NCBI RefSeq assembly: GCF_001649575.2
Contig: NC_051438.1
Location: forward strand, 9,666,953-9,730,952
From: Kryptolebias marmoratus
Lineage: Eukaryota > Chordata > Actinopteri > Cyprinodontiformes > Rivulidae
Direction: 5' to 3'
Length of the DNA stretch: 64,000 nt
This document shows, in pieces, positions 1 through 10,199 of the stretch; within the stretch, counting starts at the first letter, position 1, and each line of letters starts with the position of its first letter. Below the pieces are notes generated by a model that was given only the letters and a program-made list of their open reading frames with translations, did no database searches and had not been told where the DNA came from. Position numbers and translations under genes: made by a program.

Positions 1-834
1 TAGATTACAGAGGGAAGTTGGGAACAGTAGCTTCTCGGGCCTATCTAGGACAGCGGCTCAATGCTTCACCAATTACCTCGCGACACACTCTTTTTTTTTT
101 TCTTTTTTAAAGTAATTTTTTTTCCTCTCAGGTATCTTGTGTCTTATTCCGATTCTATTTATGTAAATCTGGACTCGGTGGAATTAAGTCTCACTCCGAG
201 CTACGCCTGGCTGAAACTCATTTAAGAGGGCCCTGAAGGTGGAAGATTTTTAGAAAAGCCTCCGCCCCCCCAATCCAGCTGGTTTAATTTTTTTTTTTTT
301 TTTAAATAGGCAGCTTTTAGTCGTGGGGTCAAACACCGGATAGACTGCTCCGCTGTTCCACCGCACGGAGATCCGGCCCAGCTCGCCCCTCTCCGGTAAT
401 ATCTCCTGTAATCTGGCCGTACTGCTAATCTCCCAAAAGCGTCTGTGTGCTTTTATTCTGAAAGTGCTCCTGAGTTCATCAAGAGGAAGTCACGCCCGAG
501 GAGAGGAGTCGTGCAGGAAAATCCGCGTTGGTCGTAGACGGACAACCAGCGGTTACTTTCAGTCAAATGTGACGACCAGGCACACACACAGACCCGCGCT
601 CAGCAGTGGGCACTATTTTAAAAAAATAAAATAAAATAAAACTATAGTCCTTCACCCTTTGAGAAAGGCCCCAGGTCGGAGCAGCGGGCCTCTCTGGTGC
701 AACCTTCACAGGCAGCTCCTGCAATGCAGAGCAGCAATAATGTGAAACCGATTGAAGCAGCTCCGCCACCCCGGGATCAATGACTTACCTATTTCTTTTG
801 ACACATCAAAGCAACTACTTAAGTTATAAGGCTA
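1..834. other. Intronic sequence, no gene seen
   Basis: Unique-looking sequence with short poly-T and A-rich runs (around 91-122, 288-303 and 619-640). No exon signature, RNA gene or recognisable transposon was seen. Confidence 0.5.
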
Positions 835-837
835 CTA

Positions 838-1115
838 AATGAAGACGAGCTTCATTTTCATTATGAAATGTGTTCGATGGTGGATGAAGATAGGAGGCCG
901 AGCTGAAGGGCAATTAATCTGGGCTCCCATTTCATCTCTATTGTGTTTAGATAATGGAGGGCGGGGGGGCTGGAGGGTGTGTGTGTGTGTGTGTGGGATG
1001 GGATGGGATGGGATGGGATGGGTGGGTGAGCGGGCAAAGGAAATTGTGCAATTTGGAAAAGTGGATCTGAGATGGGAATTATTAGCAAATCCAGCTTTTT
1101 CTTGTGTCCAGAAGA
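838..1115. promoter_or_regulatory. Candidate conserved non-coding block, interrupted by a microsatellite
   Basis: Complex, non-repetitive sequence on both sides of the repeat at 977-1019. It is rich in short A/T words such as CAATTAAT, ATTATGAAAT and ATTATTAGCAAAT. It looks like vertebrate enhancer-type sequence, but this is a composition judgement only, with no conservation evidence. Confidence 0.25.
977..1019 (+). repeat. (GT)9 followed by (GGGAT)5
   Basis: Nine GT units run directly into five perfect GGGAT units, a compound microsatellite. Confidence 0.95.
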
Positions 1116-1189
1116 GACTAAAGAAGGAAGTTAGAGTGTGTTCACACACAGCAGGGCGGGGGACGCCTGCTGAGAGAAGGCAGCTAAAA

Positions 1190-1880
1190 GAGGCGAAATG
1201 CTAGCTAAAATCTACTAGTAGCAAAATGCAAGGTTAAGGTTAGCTTAAGGGTAAAAGCAACAAAAGGATGGCTATGAGCTTAAAGAAACAAAATGTTAGT
1301 TGACAGCAGTAAAACCCTAGCTAAGAGCTAAATGTAGCAAAACACTAGCTAAAGTCTAAAAGTTACAGAAAGCTAGCTAAATGCTAAAAATAGCAAAATG
1401 CTAGCTTAAAACTCAAAGTATGCTAACTAGAAGTTATATATAGCAAAATTCAAGCCAAAACCAGCAAAAGGTTAGTTTAAGGCTAAAAGTAGCAAAACAC
1501 TAGCTAAATGCTACAAGTAACAGAAAGCTAGCTAGAAATTATATGTAGCAAAATACAAGCCAAAACCAGCAAGATAAGATTAGGTTTAGGCTAAAAGTAG
1601 CAAAAGGATAGCTAAAAGCTAAAAGAAGCAAAATGCTAGCTAGAAGTTATAAGTAGCAAAACAATAGCCAAAACCAGCAAAAGGTTAGCTTAAAAGTAAC
1701 CAAAGGATGGCTAAAAGAAGCAAAACACTCGCTAAATGCTAAAAGTAACAGAAAGCTAGCTAGAAGTTATAAATAGCAAAATTCAAGCCAAAACCAACAG
1801 AAGAACATTAGGTTTCAGCTAAAAGTAATAAAAGGCCATCTGAAAGTAGCTAAAGGTCATCTGAAAGTAGCTAAAGGCTG
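1190..1880 (+). repeat. TAGC-rich minisatellite with a 105-120 bp higher-order period
   Basis: The region is built from short motifs such as GCTAAAAGTAGCAAAA and TGCTAGCTA. The marker CTAGAAGTTAT (or CTAGAAATTAT) recurs at 1427, 1532, 1640 and 1760, giving spacings of 105, 108 and 120. Each higher-order unit also contains CAAGCCAAAACCAGCA or close variants. Divergence among units is moderate. No coding potential was seen. Confidence 0.85.
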
Positions 1881-2129
1881 GCTACAAGCAGGTCCACCTC
1901 CCACCTGAGGCCTCTGTGTGGAAGTAAGGTTCTACTTCCTCCCACCCCTTCCTGTTCTGTAAACCAACAAACAGATGCTGTGTGCGGTTCTTTTTCATTT
2001 TGTTGTCCGAGTATCGTTATTGATTTGTTGTTGGGTTTAGTTTTTTTTTTTCTTTCCAATCTTTTTTTTTCCTGCTATTGTTTCTTTTCTTGTGGTTTAC
2101 ATGAGCAAAATAAATTATTATAAAAAAAA

Positions 2130-2395
2130 AAAGAAGGACAAATGTGTGGGTTTTCTCTGGGTACTTCTGTATCCTCCCACAGACTGAAAAACAGGCACGG
2201 TAGGTTAACTGGTAGCTCTAAATCGTCCCTAAGTGAGAGTGTGGACGGCTGTTTGTCTCGTTTGTCTCTATGTGTCCCCGACATGGACTGGAGATGTGTC
2301 CAAGGTGTCCCCCTGCCTCCCTCACAGTGACTGCTGGAAACAGGCAGCAGCTGCACACGACCTATGATGGAAGTGGGTATGAAAAAAAGAATGGA
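2130..2395 (+). mobile_element. V-SINE-like (mermaid/DANA-type) interspersed repeat, partial
   Basis: It contains degenerate versions of a widespread fish repeat: GGGTTTTCTCTGGGTACTTC, CCTCCCACAGACTGAAAAAC, GTTTGTCTCTATGTGTCCC, GACATGGACTGGAGATG and GGTGTCCCCCTGCCTCCC. The tRNA-like head is missing. The assignment to the V-SINE group is from memory of consensus motifs; an L2-tail origin is an alternative. Confidence 0.6.
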
Positions 2396-2450
2396 CAGCT
2401 AAGAACTAAAAGTAACAAACAAGTAGCTAAAAACTAAGATTAGAATAAAA
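2376..2450 (+). repeat. Outlying fragment of the TAGC-rich minisatellite
   Basis: GCTAAGAACTAAAAGTAACA and TAGCTAAAAACTAAG resume the motif of 1190-1880 on the far side of a SINE-like element. This suggests the SINE inserted into a longer array. Confidence 0.5.
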
Positions 2451-2459
2451 AGACTAAAG

Positions 2460-4990
2460 CAGATTATCAAGAGAACAAAGTCTCTGCAGCAAATGAAGAC
2501 ATCTCAGTGTCATTTTTTTTACAAGAAAGATATCTGTAAGTTAAAACTTAAAACATTTTGAAAAGTGTCAAATTTAGAAAAGCCACAGCAGCCATCTCCT
2601 GAGCGAGCCAAACGTCTCCAAGTAGCAAGACTGCAAAAAAAAAAACATCTGGAGGAAACTTTAAAGAGGGAAAACAACAGGCTGAGTGCACAGCAGAGAG
2701 GCAGCTGCAGGTGGGAAACAAAAGATATTGGAAAAAAAAACTGATGAGTTGTTTTTTTGTTGTTCTGTTCTTGCGAGCATGTGTTTATGATTTCAAAACA
2801 AATCCTAACAAAAAAGCGAACGATCTCTCCGAGCCTCCTGGAACTCCCGGGCAGCGTGATTGCCTCAGGTTACTGTGCGCTCTCGGGGGGGGGGGGGTAT
2901 TTTAGCTCCAGATTGGAGGTGGAGGTGGTGGTGGGGGTACGCGCTACCGTATGTGTTACCTTGTCCGTGTGGCGGGGTAAAGGTGAAAGGTCGCGGGATG
3001 CCCGTCTGACAACAGCCCCTCGGAGGAAAACGTTCTCACCTGGTGGCGATTTGGAGATGAACTGAACAAACCAAAGCTCCAACAAAAAAAGAAATAAATA
3101 AAAAAAGCAAAACTTTTTAGTCCTACTGAGTCTCCCCCCCCTTCCCTGTTTTGTTTTTGTTTTTCGGAGAGTCTCTTTAGTGCGGCCCCGTGGCGAGCAC
3201 AGATAACATCCATCCTTCACCGCCTGCCAGCCTGTCCTCTGTCCATCCAGCCGTTCAGCTCCTGCTGGGGGCTCCGAGTCGGACGGGGGACGTGGGGAGG
3301 GGCGAGGGGGGGGGAACGACGACACAGGAGGAGCCACCGCACACCTAAGGGGGTCAGCGGTAGTTCAGATAAACCCGGGGAAACAAACACACACGAAGAG
3401 ACAGCTGACTACACACGATCCACCGGGGTTCTCTTTAGTGATCTGCTGGAGGTGGATTAAAGCACAAAAAAAAATTAAAATTAAAAAAGGGATCTGGCTA
3501 AAACGTGCATTAGCAGAAAGCCTGACCTTCTTGTGTGGTGTGCCATAAAAAAACAACTCTTCCCGGCTCTTCCCCATTTTTGATCCATGCCCAGGACGCT
3601 CCGAATGCTTATCAGAGACGGGGAGAAACAAGAGGTTCTGCTTTCCGGGACGTCTGGATCGGCGGAGACGTCTTTGTTCATGCTTTTCTCGCTGGCAAAG
3701 GTCTTTTTTTTTTTTTTTTTAAAGAGTTTACAGACAGCGAACGCTTTCAAGGAGCCTCGCCTCTGAGGTTGGGGAAAAGCACGGCGAGCATGGCACGGGT
3801 CGATTCGTACCAGTCCAAACATTTGTTCTGCCTCTTAAACACACCCGGCGTGGGACCCGGTCAGATATATATCGAATCCCCCGTACCTGCCTCCCATCCA
3901 CAAAGACGAGCAAGGTGTCTCCAGGAAACATAACGGCTCTGGGAGAAAAAAAAAAAAAAAAAAAAAAGGAAATCCATGCGCACTTCAAACAATCTTAATC
4001 TCCTCTGACGCGACGTCAATACGTTTCAATAGGGATTCGTCAAACACGAATCGAGGAAAACCGAGGTCCGCCTGACGACACGAGACGTTATCCTTTTTTT
4101 TCTGTGTTGTTGTTGCCGTCTTTTATAAAGCTGAACTGAAATCAAATCTCAAAAGAATTCACATTTCATGAATGTAACTTAGTCAGACACATCCACACAA
4201 CATTCCAGGAACCCGTTTTTCTGACCTGAAAGTTAAATAAACTGTTTTTAGCGTTTTAGTCAATAATTTCGAGGTATTTTCTGGTTCAGAATGTGACTTT
4301 TCTTTAATTTCAAGTGGATTTTCTATATTTTCTCATCAATAACAAACTGATCTCAGGCTGTCGGCCTGTAAGCAGCTCAGACCTTTTAATGACAGCGTAC
4401 GCTCACGGTACGTTTGAAGTTAAACTTCCCGTTTCTCGTCTCCTTCTCTGTGGAGATGTCCTCCTCTCCGTTTGGCTTTCTTTTAAAATTAAAAATAGTT
4501 AGGACTTGCTGCTGGCTAAAGGTCCTGTTTTTCTGGTGTGAAAAAAGTCCACCGCAGTAACGAGGGTCGGAGCGGTGCTTCTCTTTGAAGTGTTTTGAAC
4601 CGGAGTTCTGGTACTAATTCCCGCATCGGATCCAATTCTAAGGTTTTTATCATTCAGGAAGCCAAAAATGTAACTCCGGTGGTATTTTCTGGCCGGTTCG
4701 AACAATTAATTCCAACAAACTGAACTATATTGTACCGGTATTCATCCTCTCACTGATGAATGGCTGAACCTCAGCGGCTCAGCCGATGTCAGACTTCCGG
4801 GGGGGGGTCGCAAACACCCGAGTGGTTTCTTCAATGTTGTTTATAAAAAAAATAATAAAATTTCTTTTCTTTTTTTTGGAAACTTTACAGTAAGCATTTT
4901 TTATGCTTTTCTTTTAACTGATGTTGGCTTGAGATGCAGCTGATAGGAGGGCAGGGTAAGAGCAGGAAAATAAAATCATTCGATCATCGG
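2460..4990. other. Intronic sequence, no gene seen
   Basis: Mixed unique sequence with homopolymers (poly-T near 3703-3720, poly-A near 3944-3966, G run near 2885-2898). No exon or identifiable transposon was recognised. ORFs of 80-155 codons here are low-complexity and unrelated to known families. Confidence 0.45.
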
Positions 4991-5018
4991 CCTATCTGCG
5001 AACGAGCCTAGGCTGATT

Positions 5019-5044
5019 GTGTGTGTGTGTGTGTGTGGGGGGGG
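5019..5044 (+). repeat. (GT)9 plus G run
   Basis: Perfect GT dinucleotide run at 5019-5037 followed by a G homopolymer. Confidence 0.9.
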
Positions 5045-5304
5045 GTTAATATTAAAACCAGGGACTCCGCTCCAACGGCCGTGAATACGATTAGGTTTTA
5101 CACTCTCGAAACATATTTGACTATAAATAAAGTCCCGAAGCGTCCGGGATACCGAGCCGCTGCGGAAATTACCGTTTATAATCACATCGCACTTTTGGGG
5201 AGAGAGTTCCTTTTAGTTTGCAAAGACTGCTTGAACAATTTAAAAACATAAAAAATAATGAATTTTGTTTAAGGTGGATTTTCATTTAAAGCAATTACAC
5301 ATAA

Positions 5305-5326
5305 ACACACACACACACACACACAG
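5305..5326 (+). repeat. (CA)n microsatellite
   Basis: Perfect CA dinucleotide run of about 22 bases in AT-rich intronic sequence. Confidence 0.9.
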
Positions 5327-5339
5327 TGAGAGACATGGA

Positions 5340-6080
5340 AAATGACTGTAATTACAATACACACTTCCTGACAAGTCTCTCTCATTGATACTCGTGTCTG
5401 GCCAGTGATTAATTTAAATTGTCACAGAATCTAATTTTATTCTTCCTTTTTTCTTTAAATGAGGCGCGATCTAATTACGGCCTAATGCATAACTTATTAA
5501 AAAGTCCGTCCCGTGCCGCAGCAGCCTGCCAATCTCAGACTTCCTCCGAAAAGCCCGGGATTCAGCCAAGCTCTTCATTAACCATGCAAAAATATTCTTC
5601 TGCACCTTTTTTTTTTTTCGTTTTTCTGTTCGCTGCTTCTGCTCAGAAGCAACTCTCGCAAATGAGAATCTTCAAAAAAATGAAAGACAAAAAAAAAAAA
5701 AAAAAAAAGGGAAATTCTCGGGTCAATTATTACTTATGCAGCGAGCAGATGCTTAATTCCGTTTGATGGGGTGAAATTTCCCGCAGCACGTCTCGGAGCG
5801 TTCGGAAAAACTATTTCCGCGGGTGCAACATAAGTTTCAAGACGGGATCCCAGTTCTGGAAGAGGTGCACGTGTCCTGATGAAATTTCCTTCATTTCCTT
5901 GAGGTGGAATATTAGAATATAAGACTCCAAAACTTTCAGGCAATTTTGTTTTTACCTAAAACTGTTCATTTGAGTTTTTGTGGCTTCAAAAACTGTTCAG
6001 ACCTCCCTTTATGTTTTGAACCTTACGTTGCAGCCTGATGATTACATTTTATCCTTATTAATCTACACTCCGTTCCCCAT
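5340..6080. other. Intronic sequence, no gene seen
   Basis: AT-rich unique sequence with poly-T (near 5609) and poly-A (near 5690-5708) runs. Nothing recognisable as an exon or mobile element. Confidence 0.45.
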
Positions 6081-6084
6081 AAGT

Positions 6085-6765
6085 TCAATTCAGATTCAGA
6101 CTCCAGATGATGTGGTCCTGTTAGCGTCATCGTGCTGTGATCTCCAGATCAGAACTTCCAAATCAGAGGTCATGGTCCTCAGTTGGAATAGGGTGGACTG
6201 CTCTCCCCGCCTTCCGGGTTGGGAGTGAGGTGCTGCCTCAAATAGAGAGATCGATAGACGGATCGGTGCGGCTTCTGCAGTGGTGTGTACTTTGTACCGG
6301 TCTGTTCTGGTGAAGAGGGAGCTGATCTGTAAGGCAAAGTTCTCTGTTTACCAGTCGGTCTACATTTCTACCCTCACCTCTGGTCACGAACTTTGGGTAG
6401 TGACTAAAACAACAAGATCACGAATACAAGTGGTCAAAACGAGTTTTCTCCGCAGGGTAGCTGAGCTCCAGAGTAGAGCCGCTCCTCCTCCACATAGAGA
6501 GGAGCCAGTTGAGGTGGTTCGGGCATCTGGTGAGGATGCCCCCTGGACACCTCCCTAGGGAGGTGTTCCAGGCATGTCCAACTGGGAGGAGACCCCAGGG
6601 AGGACCTGGGACAAGCTGGAAAGACTGTGGCCTGGGAACGTCTTGATATTCTCCCAGAAGAGCTGGAAGAGGTGGCTGAGAGACGTCTGGGCCTCCCTGC
6701 TGAAGCTGCAGCCCCAGCAACCCGACTCTGGACTAAGTTGCAGATAATGGATGAATGGTTGAATG
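6085..6765 (+). mobile_element. Decayed non-LTR retrotransposon, reverse transcriptase C-terminal part
   Basis: Conceptual fragments match the common fish LINE RT ending. DDVVLLASS (catalytic DD of the RT box, with the preceding aromatic residue replaced) is followed by TSKSEVMVL. After a frame change come LYRSVLVKRELICKAKFSVYQ, GHELWVVT, SRIQVVKTSFLRRVA and, in other frames, remnants of the LRWLGH-to-PPGRLPGEVFRACP region. The element ends near TGGATGAATGGTTGAATGAATG, a tandem-repeat tail like those of RTE/Rex3 elements. It is 5'-truncated, frameshifted and lacks the endonuclease, so it is inactive. The clade is inferred. Confidence 0.75.
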
Positions 6766-6899
6766 AATGAATGAATAGATGGAATTCATATTCAAACCAC
6801 AAGGGTGATGATGGAAATGGAGGTCAAACTGTTTGGTTTCAGTTCTAAACTTTAAGTCTGGAGGACACCGGGCAGTGCACGTCCTCCACCCAACACTCT

Positions 6900-7175
6900 C
6901 CCCACAGCAAAGCACGGTGGCGGCAGCATCATGGCGTGTGGGTATTTTGCAGCAGAAGGGACCGGGACACTGGTCGGAGTCAGGGGAACGCTGAACAGAG
7001 CGGGGACATCCTGAGTGAAGACCTGCTCCGCAAGCTCAGGACCTCAAAGTTGGCTTTCCAACATGGCAACAAGCCGAAACACACGGCGGGGACAGCACAG
7101 GAGCGGCTTAGGAACGTCTTAGAGTGTCTCAGCCAGCACCCTGACTTGAACTGGAGCTGAAATCCCTTTTTTTTA
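6900..7175 (+). mobile_element. Decayed Tc1/mariner transposase fragment
   Basis: AAGCACGGTGGCGGCAGCATCATGGCGTG reads KHGGGSIMA. It is followed by sequence matching the Tc1-like order GTGxLV, ENLL, then QxDNxPKHTA (here AACAAGCCGAAACACACGGCG), and SQxPDLNxS near the end. The reading frame is broken by several indels. Both catalytic-domain landmarks are degraded. No terminal inverted repeats were identified. Confidence 0.8.
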
Positions 7176-7179
7176 GCTG

Positions 7180-7678
7180 CATCGCATTGCGGGCCTGAAA
7201 GGTTCCCAATCGATTCCGAAATGTCAACATTGATTTTGTTGAAGTTAATCTGAGTCAGCAGAGAGCTGTGGTGCCATTTTGTCCTGGTGGAGTTGCCGTA
7301 GCTTCCTTTGGTTAGAAACACGTTTCACTGAAGCTGGGCCTTTTCCCATCTTTTTCGTCGTGTCTTCACTGAACCCTGAAGGACGTGTGTCAGCTGAAGT
7401 TACCAGAACTTCAAATAAACTTCAGCGGTAAACACAATGCTAACGGTGTTAGCTTTCCTCTCTGTGTTTTCAATGTTAAGTTAGCATCTACGCTAATTAG
7501 TCAGCAGCAGGTGGGTAATCAGGTGTTTCTGACATATGTTCTTGCATTGTTATGCTTGAAAACAAGTGTTAATCGATGTAAAATAAGTTATTTAGGTCTC
7601 GTGGTATTCTGTAATTTAAAGAAAACATCCACCATTTTAAAAGGCAAGCCTCCCACCATCTTTGTGTCGTCCTGTTAC
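7180..7678. other. Intronic sequence beside the proline-rich exon, no gene seen
   Basis: Unique AT-leaning sequence between the Tc1 relic and the donor site at 7678. Nothing else recognised. Confidence 0.45.
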
Positions 7679-7922
7679 CTGGTCTCCAGGGGGATGTTGC
7701 TGTTCAGCACCCAGCTGTTGTGAAGCTGGCCCTGCTCGCCGCCCGAGCCGTTGTTGGCCCCCTGGCCCCCCTGGCCCGCCTGGCACCGCGTCGGCATGGT
7801 CTTCCTCTGCAGGCTGACCTGGGCGTACGGCGCCGGGCGCGCGCAGGTGCAGGCGTGGGGCGGCGGCGGCGGCGGGGGCAGCGGGCGGAACGTGAACTGA
7901 CCGCCGGGACTGCTGGGCAGCT
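7679..7922 (-). CDS. tenm1: Teneurin-1-like internal coding exon, proline-rich block before the membrane segment
   Basis: This is a 244-base GC-rich exon read on the minus strand, entering in phase 1 and leaving in phase 2. The acceptor is a CTTGTTTCTCCTTCCTCTGCGCAG-type tract ending at 7923. The donor ACCAG|GTAACA starts at 7678. The peptide runs LPSSPGGQFTFRPL, seven prolines, HACTCAR, SLQRKTMPTR, a Gly/Gln/Asn-rich linker, then QLHNSWVLNSNIPLET. FTFRPL-P7-HACTCAR and HNSWVLNSNIPLETR are diagnostic of the teneurin-1 intracellular domain. In vertebrate teneurin-1 the proline block is a reported SH3-ligand region (CAP/ponsin binding). The linker is more glycine-rich than I recall in mammals. 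The next exon should begin with the HFLFK-type sequence and the transmembrane segment; I do not find it below 7679. The exon joins in frame to 58807-59145. Confidence 0.92.
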
Positions 7923-8099
7923 CTGCGCAGAGGAAGGAGAAACAAGACGAGGGAGGAGGGACGGGGGAGAAATAAACACAGGTTTATTAGGAGCGCTATA
8001 TCATAAATTACAAATAAAAGCAGAATGTTAGTTGACAGTTTATTGTTATTACACTGATTGAGGGACATAAATCAGGCAGAAACTGTCCCTGTCCGGTGC

Positions 8100-8330
8100 T
8101 TTCCCCTGCCTACCTGCTTTGATACACTTCCAGCCGCCCTATAAATAGATTCCTGGCTGCCTGCAACGTCGAGCAGTCTTTAAAGAGCTAACCGCGCTGG
8201 CTTAATCTGCACCCGCCAGCCCAAACTACCCATGTGACGTTTATTATGAGATCCCGACGGAACGAGCCGGCCAGCTGTAAACTCCCTCCCCATCACGCCG
8301 GCAACCCGAGGGCCCGGTCGAAAGCGCTCG
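8100..8330. promoter_or_regulatory. Candidate conserved non-coding block upstream of the proline-rich exon
   Basis: Complex sequence without repeats, including CTATAAATAGATTCCTGG, TCTTTAAAGAGC and GTGACGTTTATTATGAG. It is judged enhancer-like by composition alone. Confidence 0.25.
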
Positions 8331-8334
8331 CAGT

Positions 8335-9955
8335 CCTGTCATCTGTCGTTCTCTTTCACCGTAACACGGCGTCTCTCTATATATCTCTCTCTTTCTCTCT
8401 CCCAGGCTTCCACCTTCTCGCACCTCTCGGCGAGAAAAAAAAAAAAAAAAAAGAGAACGCAGAGCGGCCTAATTACAGCTCTGCCGAACACGACGACGCC
8501 CAAAGTGCGGCTGCCCTGCACAGCGTTGTTCCGTGTACGGCTGTGGCTCTAATCGCCGCCGTATGGCTGCTGCACGGTTCCTTGAGCAAGGCCCCCCCCC
8601 GATCCCTAAAGACCAACTCTGTCCAGCTGTATTGACAGTGAATAAAACATTAACCTCAAAAATCAGAGCGTGGAGCGTCTGCCTACCAGACCCTCAGCTC
8701 TCAGTTGTCTCCGCAGCCAAAATGTCAGCAATAATTCAGAATCTTCAAATATAGCCTACCTAGGAGACTAACACGGTATTTCCAACTCATTTGAATGCGT
8801 TACACAGCTAATGAAAGAGGGCACATCGTAAGACCCTCATTTTTTTTGAGGGAGGGGTGTAGAACTGAGACATTTTGAGGCGTCTGCTTCAGCACAAGTA
8901 ATACACGGTTCAGTTAACATTAATTAAAGCCCGATATTTTGTTTTCAAAACCGGTGGTTTTTGTTGTCACATTATTTTTTTAAAAATCTGCTGTTTCCTA
9001 ACAAACATGTTGAGATTCGGCCAATATAATATATATATTTTGATGCCTCCTAATGGCCTCAGTTATTAATCATTTTGGCTCCGAATCAAAGCTTAATGAC
9101 GACAAGATCAGAATAAAAGGGAGCAGACTTTGAAAATAAAATCAAAATAAATCAGTTTTTCCTTTTCTTTTACTAGTATACTCATTTTAATCTGTTGTTT
9201 TTTTTACCTTGTATTAAAGGCCTTTGCTACTTTTTGTATTTATTTGAGAATTTCTGTCTTTTTTTATTAGTATTTTGTTCAATACATTTGTTGTTGCAAC
9301 AATGTGAAATTCACTCCTGAGGGACGAATAAAAGGTTTGTTCTGTTCTAGTCTAGGAAAATGGTAAAAAAAAAAACGTCTGCATTGTTCTCTAAAAAACA
9401 TAGGGTTCTCTGCGCATCGGTCGGGCAGGAAACGGCAAGAAAACAAAGGGAGAAGCTGGGGGGAAGGGGTCATTGATCAATTTTCAGCTTTAAAGGAGGA
9501 AACGGACCCGACTAGAGTTGAACTATCTGAGTCCAAGTGGACCCAGATCTGAGACAGGTATGGGCCTTGCCTTGGAAAAACTGATCAAATCAAACTCCAT
9601 TGTTCTTTTCGGTTTCAGGCTATAGAGTAGTAGTTGGGCGTTTCTCAAAAGCTCTGAATCTAAAGTCTGCACGGATAAATCAAATAAACTGAGCTGAACT
9701 GTTTTTTTTTAAATCAACAAAGCTCCCAAGAACTGTGTGTGCAAAAAAAACCCGTTTTTAAAAACACCCAGAATAGTCTAGAAGTGGCCTAAAACACGAG
9801 AAATGTCCCTCAGTTGTTACAGAGATAAATAACAGAATTGATCTGCTAATTTATGTAATTAAAAAAAACAAAAAAAAAAACAGAACTGCCCTTGAAATGT
9901 CCAACTAGATTTCTGCCGCTGCCACGCAGGGCTGCCGATCACGTAACCAACTGCG
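8335..9955. other. Intronic sequence, no gene seen
   Basis: Contains a TC-rich stretch (8372-8402), a poly-A (8436-8453) and long AT-rich stretches. No recognisable element. Confidence 0.45.
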
Positions 9956-10180
9956 CCTCCGTGTGTGTTTATTTGTCTGTCAGCGAAATATCTCAAGAAC
10001 CTACGGGACGAACAGTTAATGAAGTTACAGGATGAAACAACCGATCACCTACTGGAGTCCACCCCAAATCAAAACGGCCGTCACAGCTCATCGACGGTTT
10101 TTGCTAGACGTCGAGCCTTTAAATTTGGGCAAGGAGGTCGCCGGGCGTCTTTCCCAACACGCTATGAGCACAAACTAACC
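9930..10180 (+). repeat. Dispersed repeat family A, degenerate copy
   Basis: TCTGTCAGCGAAATATCTCAAGAACC followed by TTAATGAAGTTACAGGATG matches the order of motifs seen at 34160-34460 (TCTGTTAGCGAAACATCTCATGAACC, AATAAAACTCTCAGAGAAGG). Its superfamily is not known to me; the motif order is widespread in fish genomes. Confidence 0.55.
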
Positions 10181-10199
10181 TTATTTTTAAAACTGTGGC

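Larger units (their letters stand above)
1..7678 (-). other. tenm1: Partial tenm1 intron 3' of the proline-rich exon
   Basis: This sequence follows the GTAACA donor at 7678 and runs off the window without a recognisable next exon. The expected next exon would encode the HFLFK segment and the transmembrane helix. I searched for its reverse complement and saw only a chance partial match near 470-500. The intron is therefore longer than 7.6 kb. It holds the repeats listed below. Confidence 0.75.

Noticed and set aside
468..505. Partial match to the reverse complement of the expected HFLFK teneurin exon
   Set aside because: Only a few bases agree, no frame or splice signals fit.
7704..8068. Other minus-strand frames through the proline-rich exon
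   Set aside because: They are frame-shifted shadows; only the frame giving FTFRPL-P7-HACTC matches teneurin.
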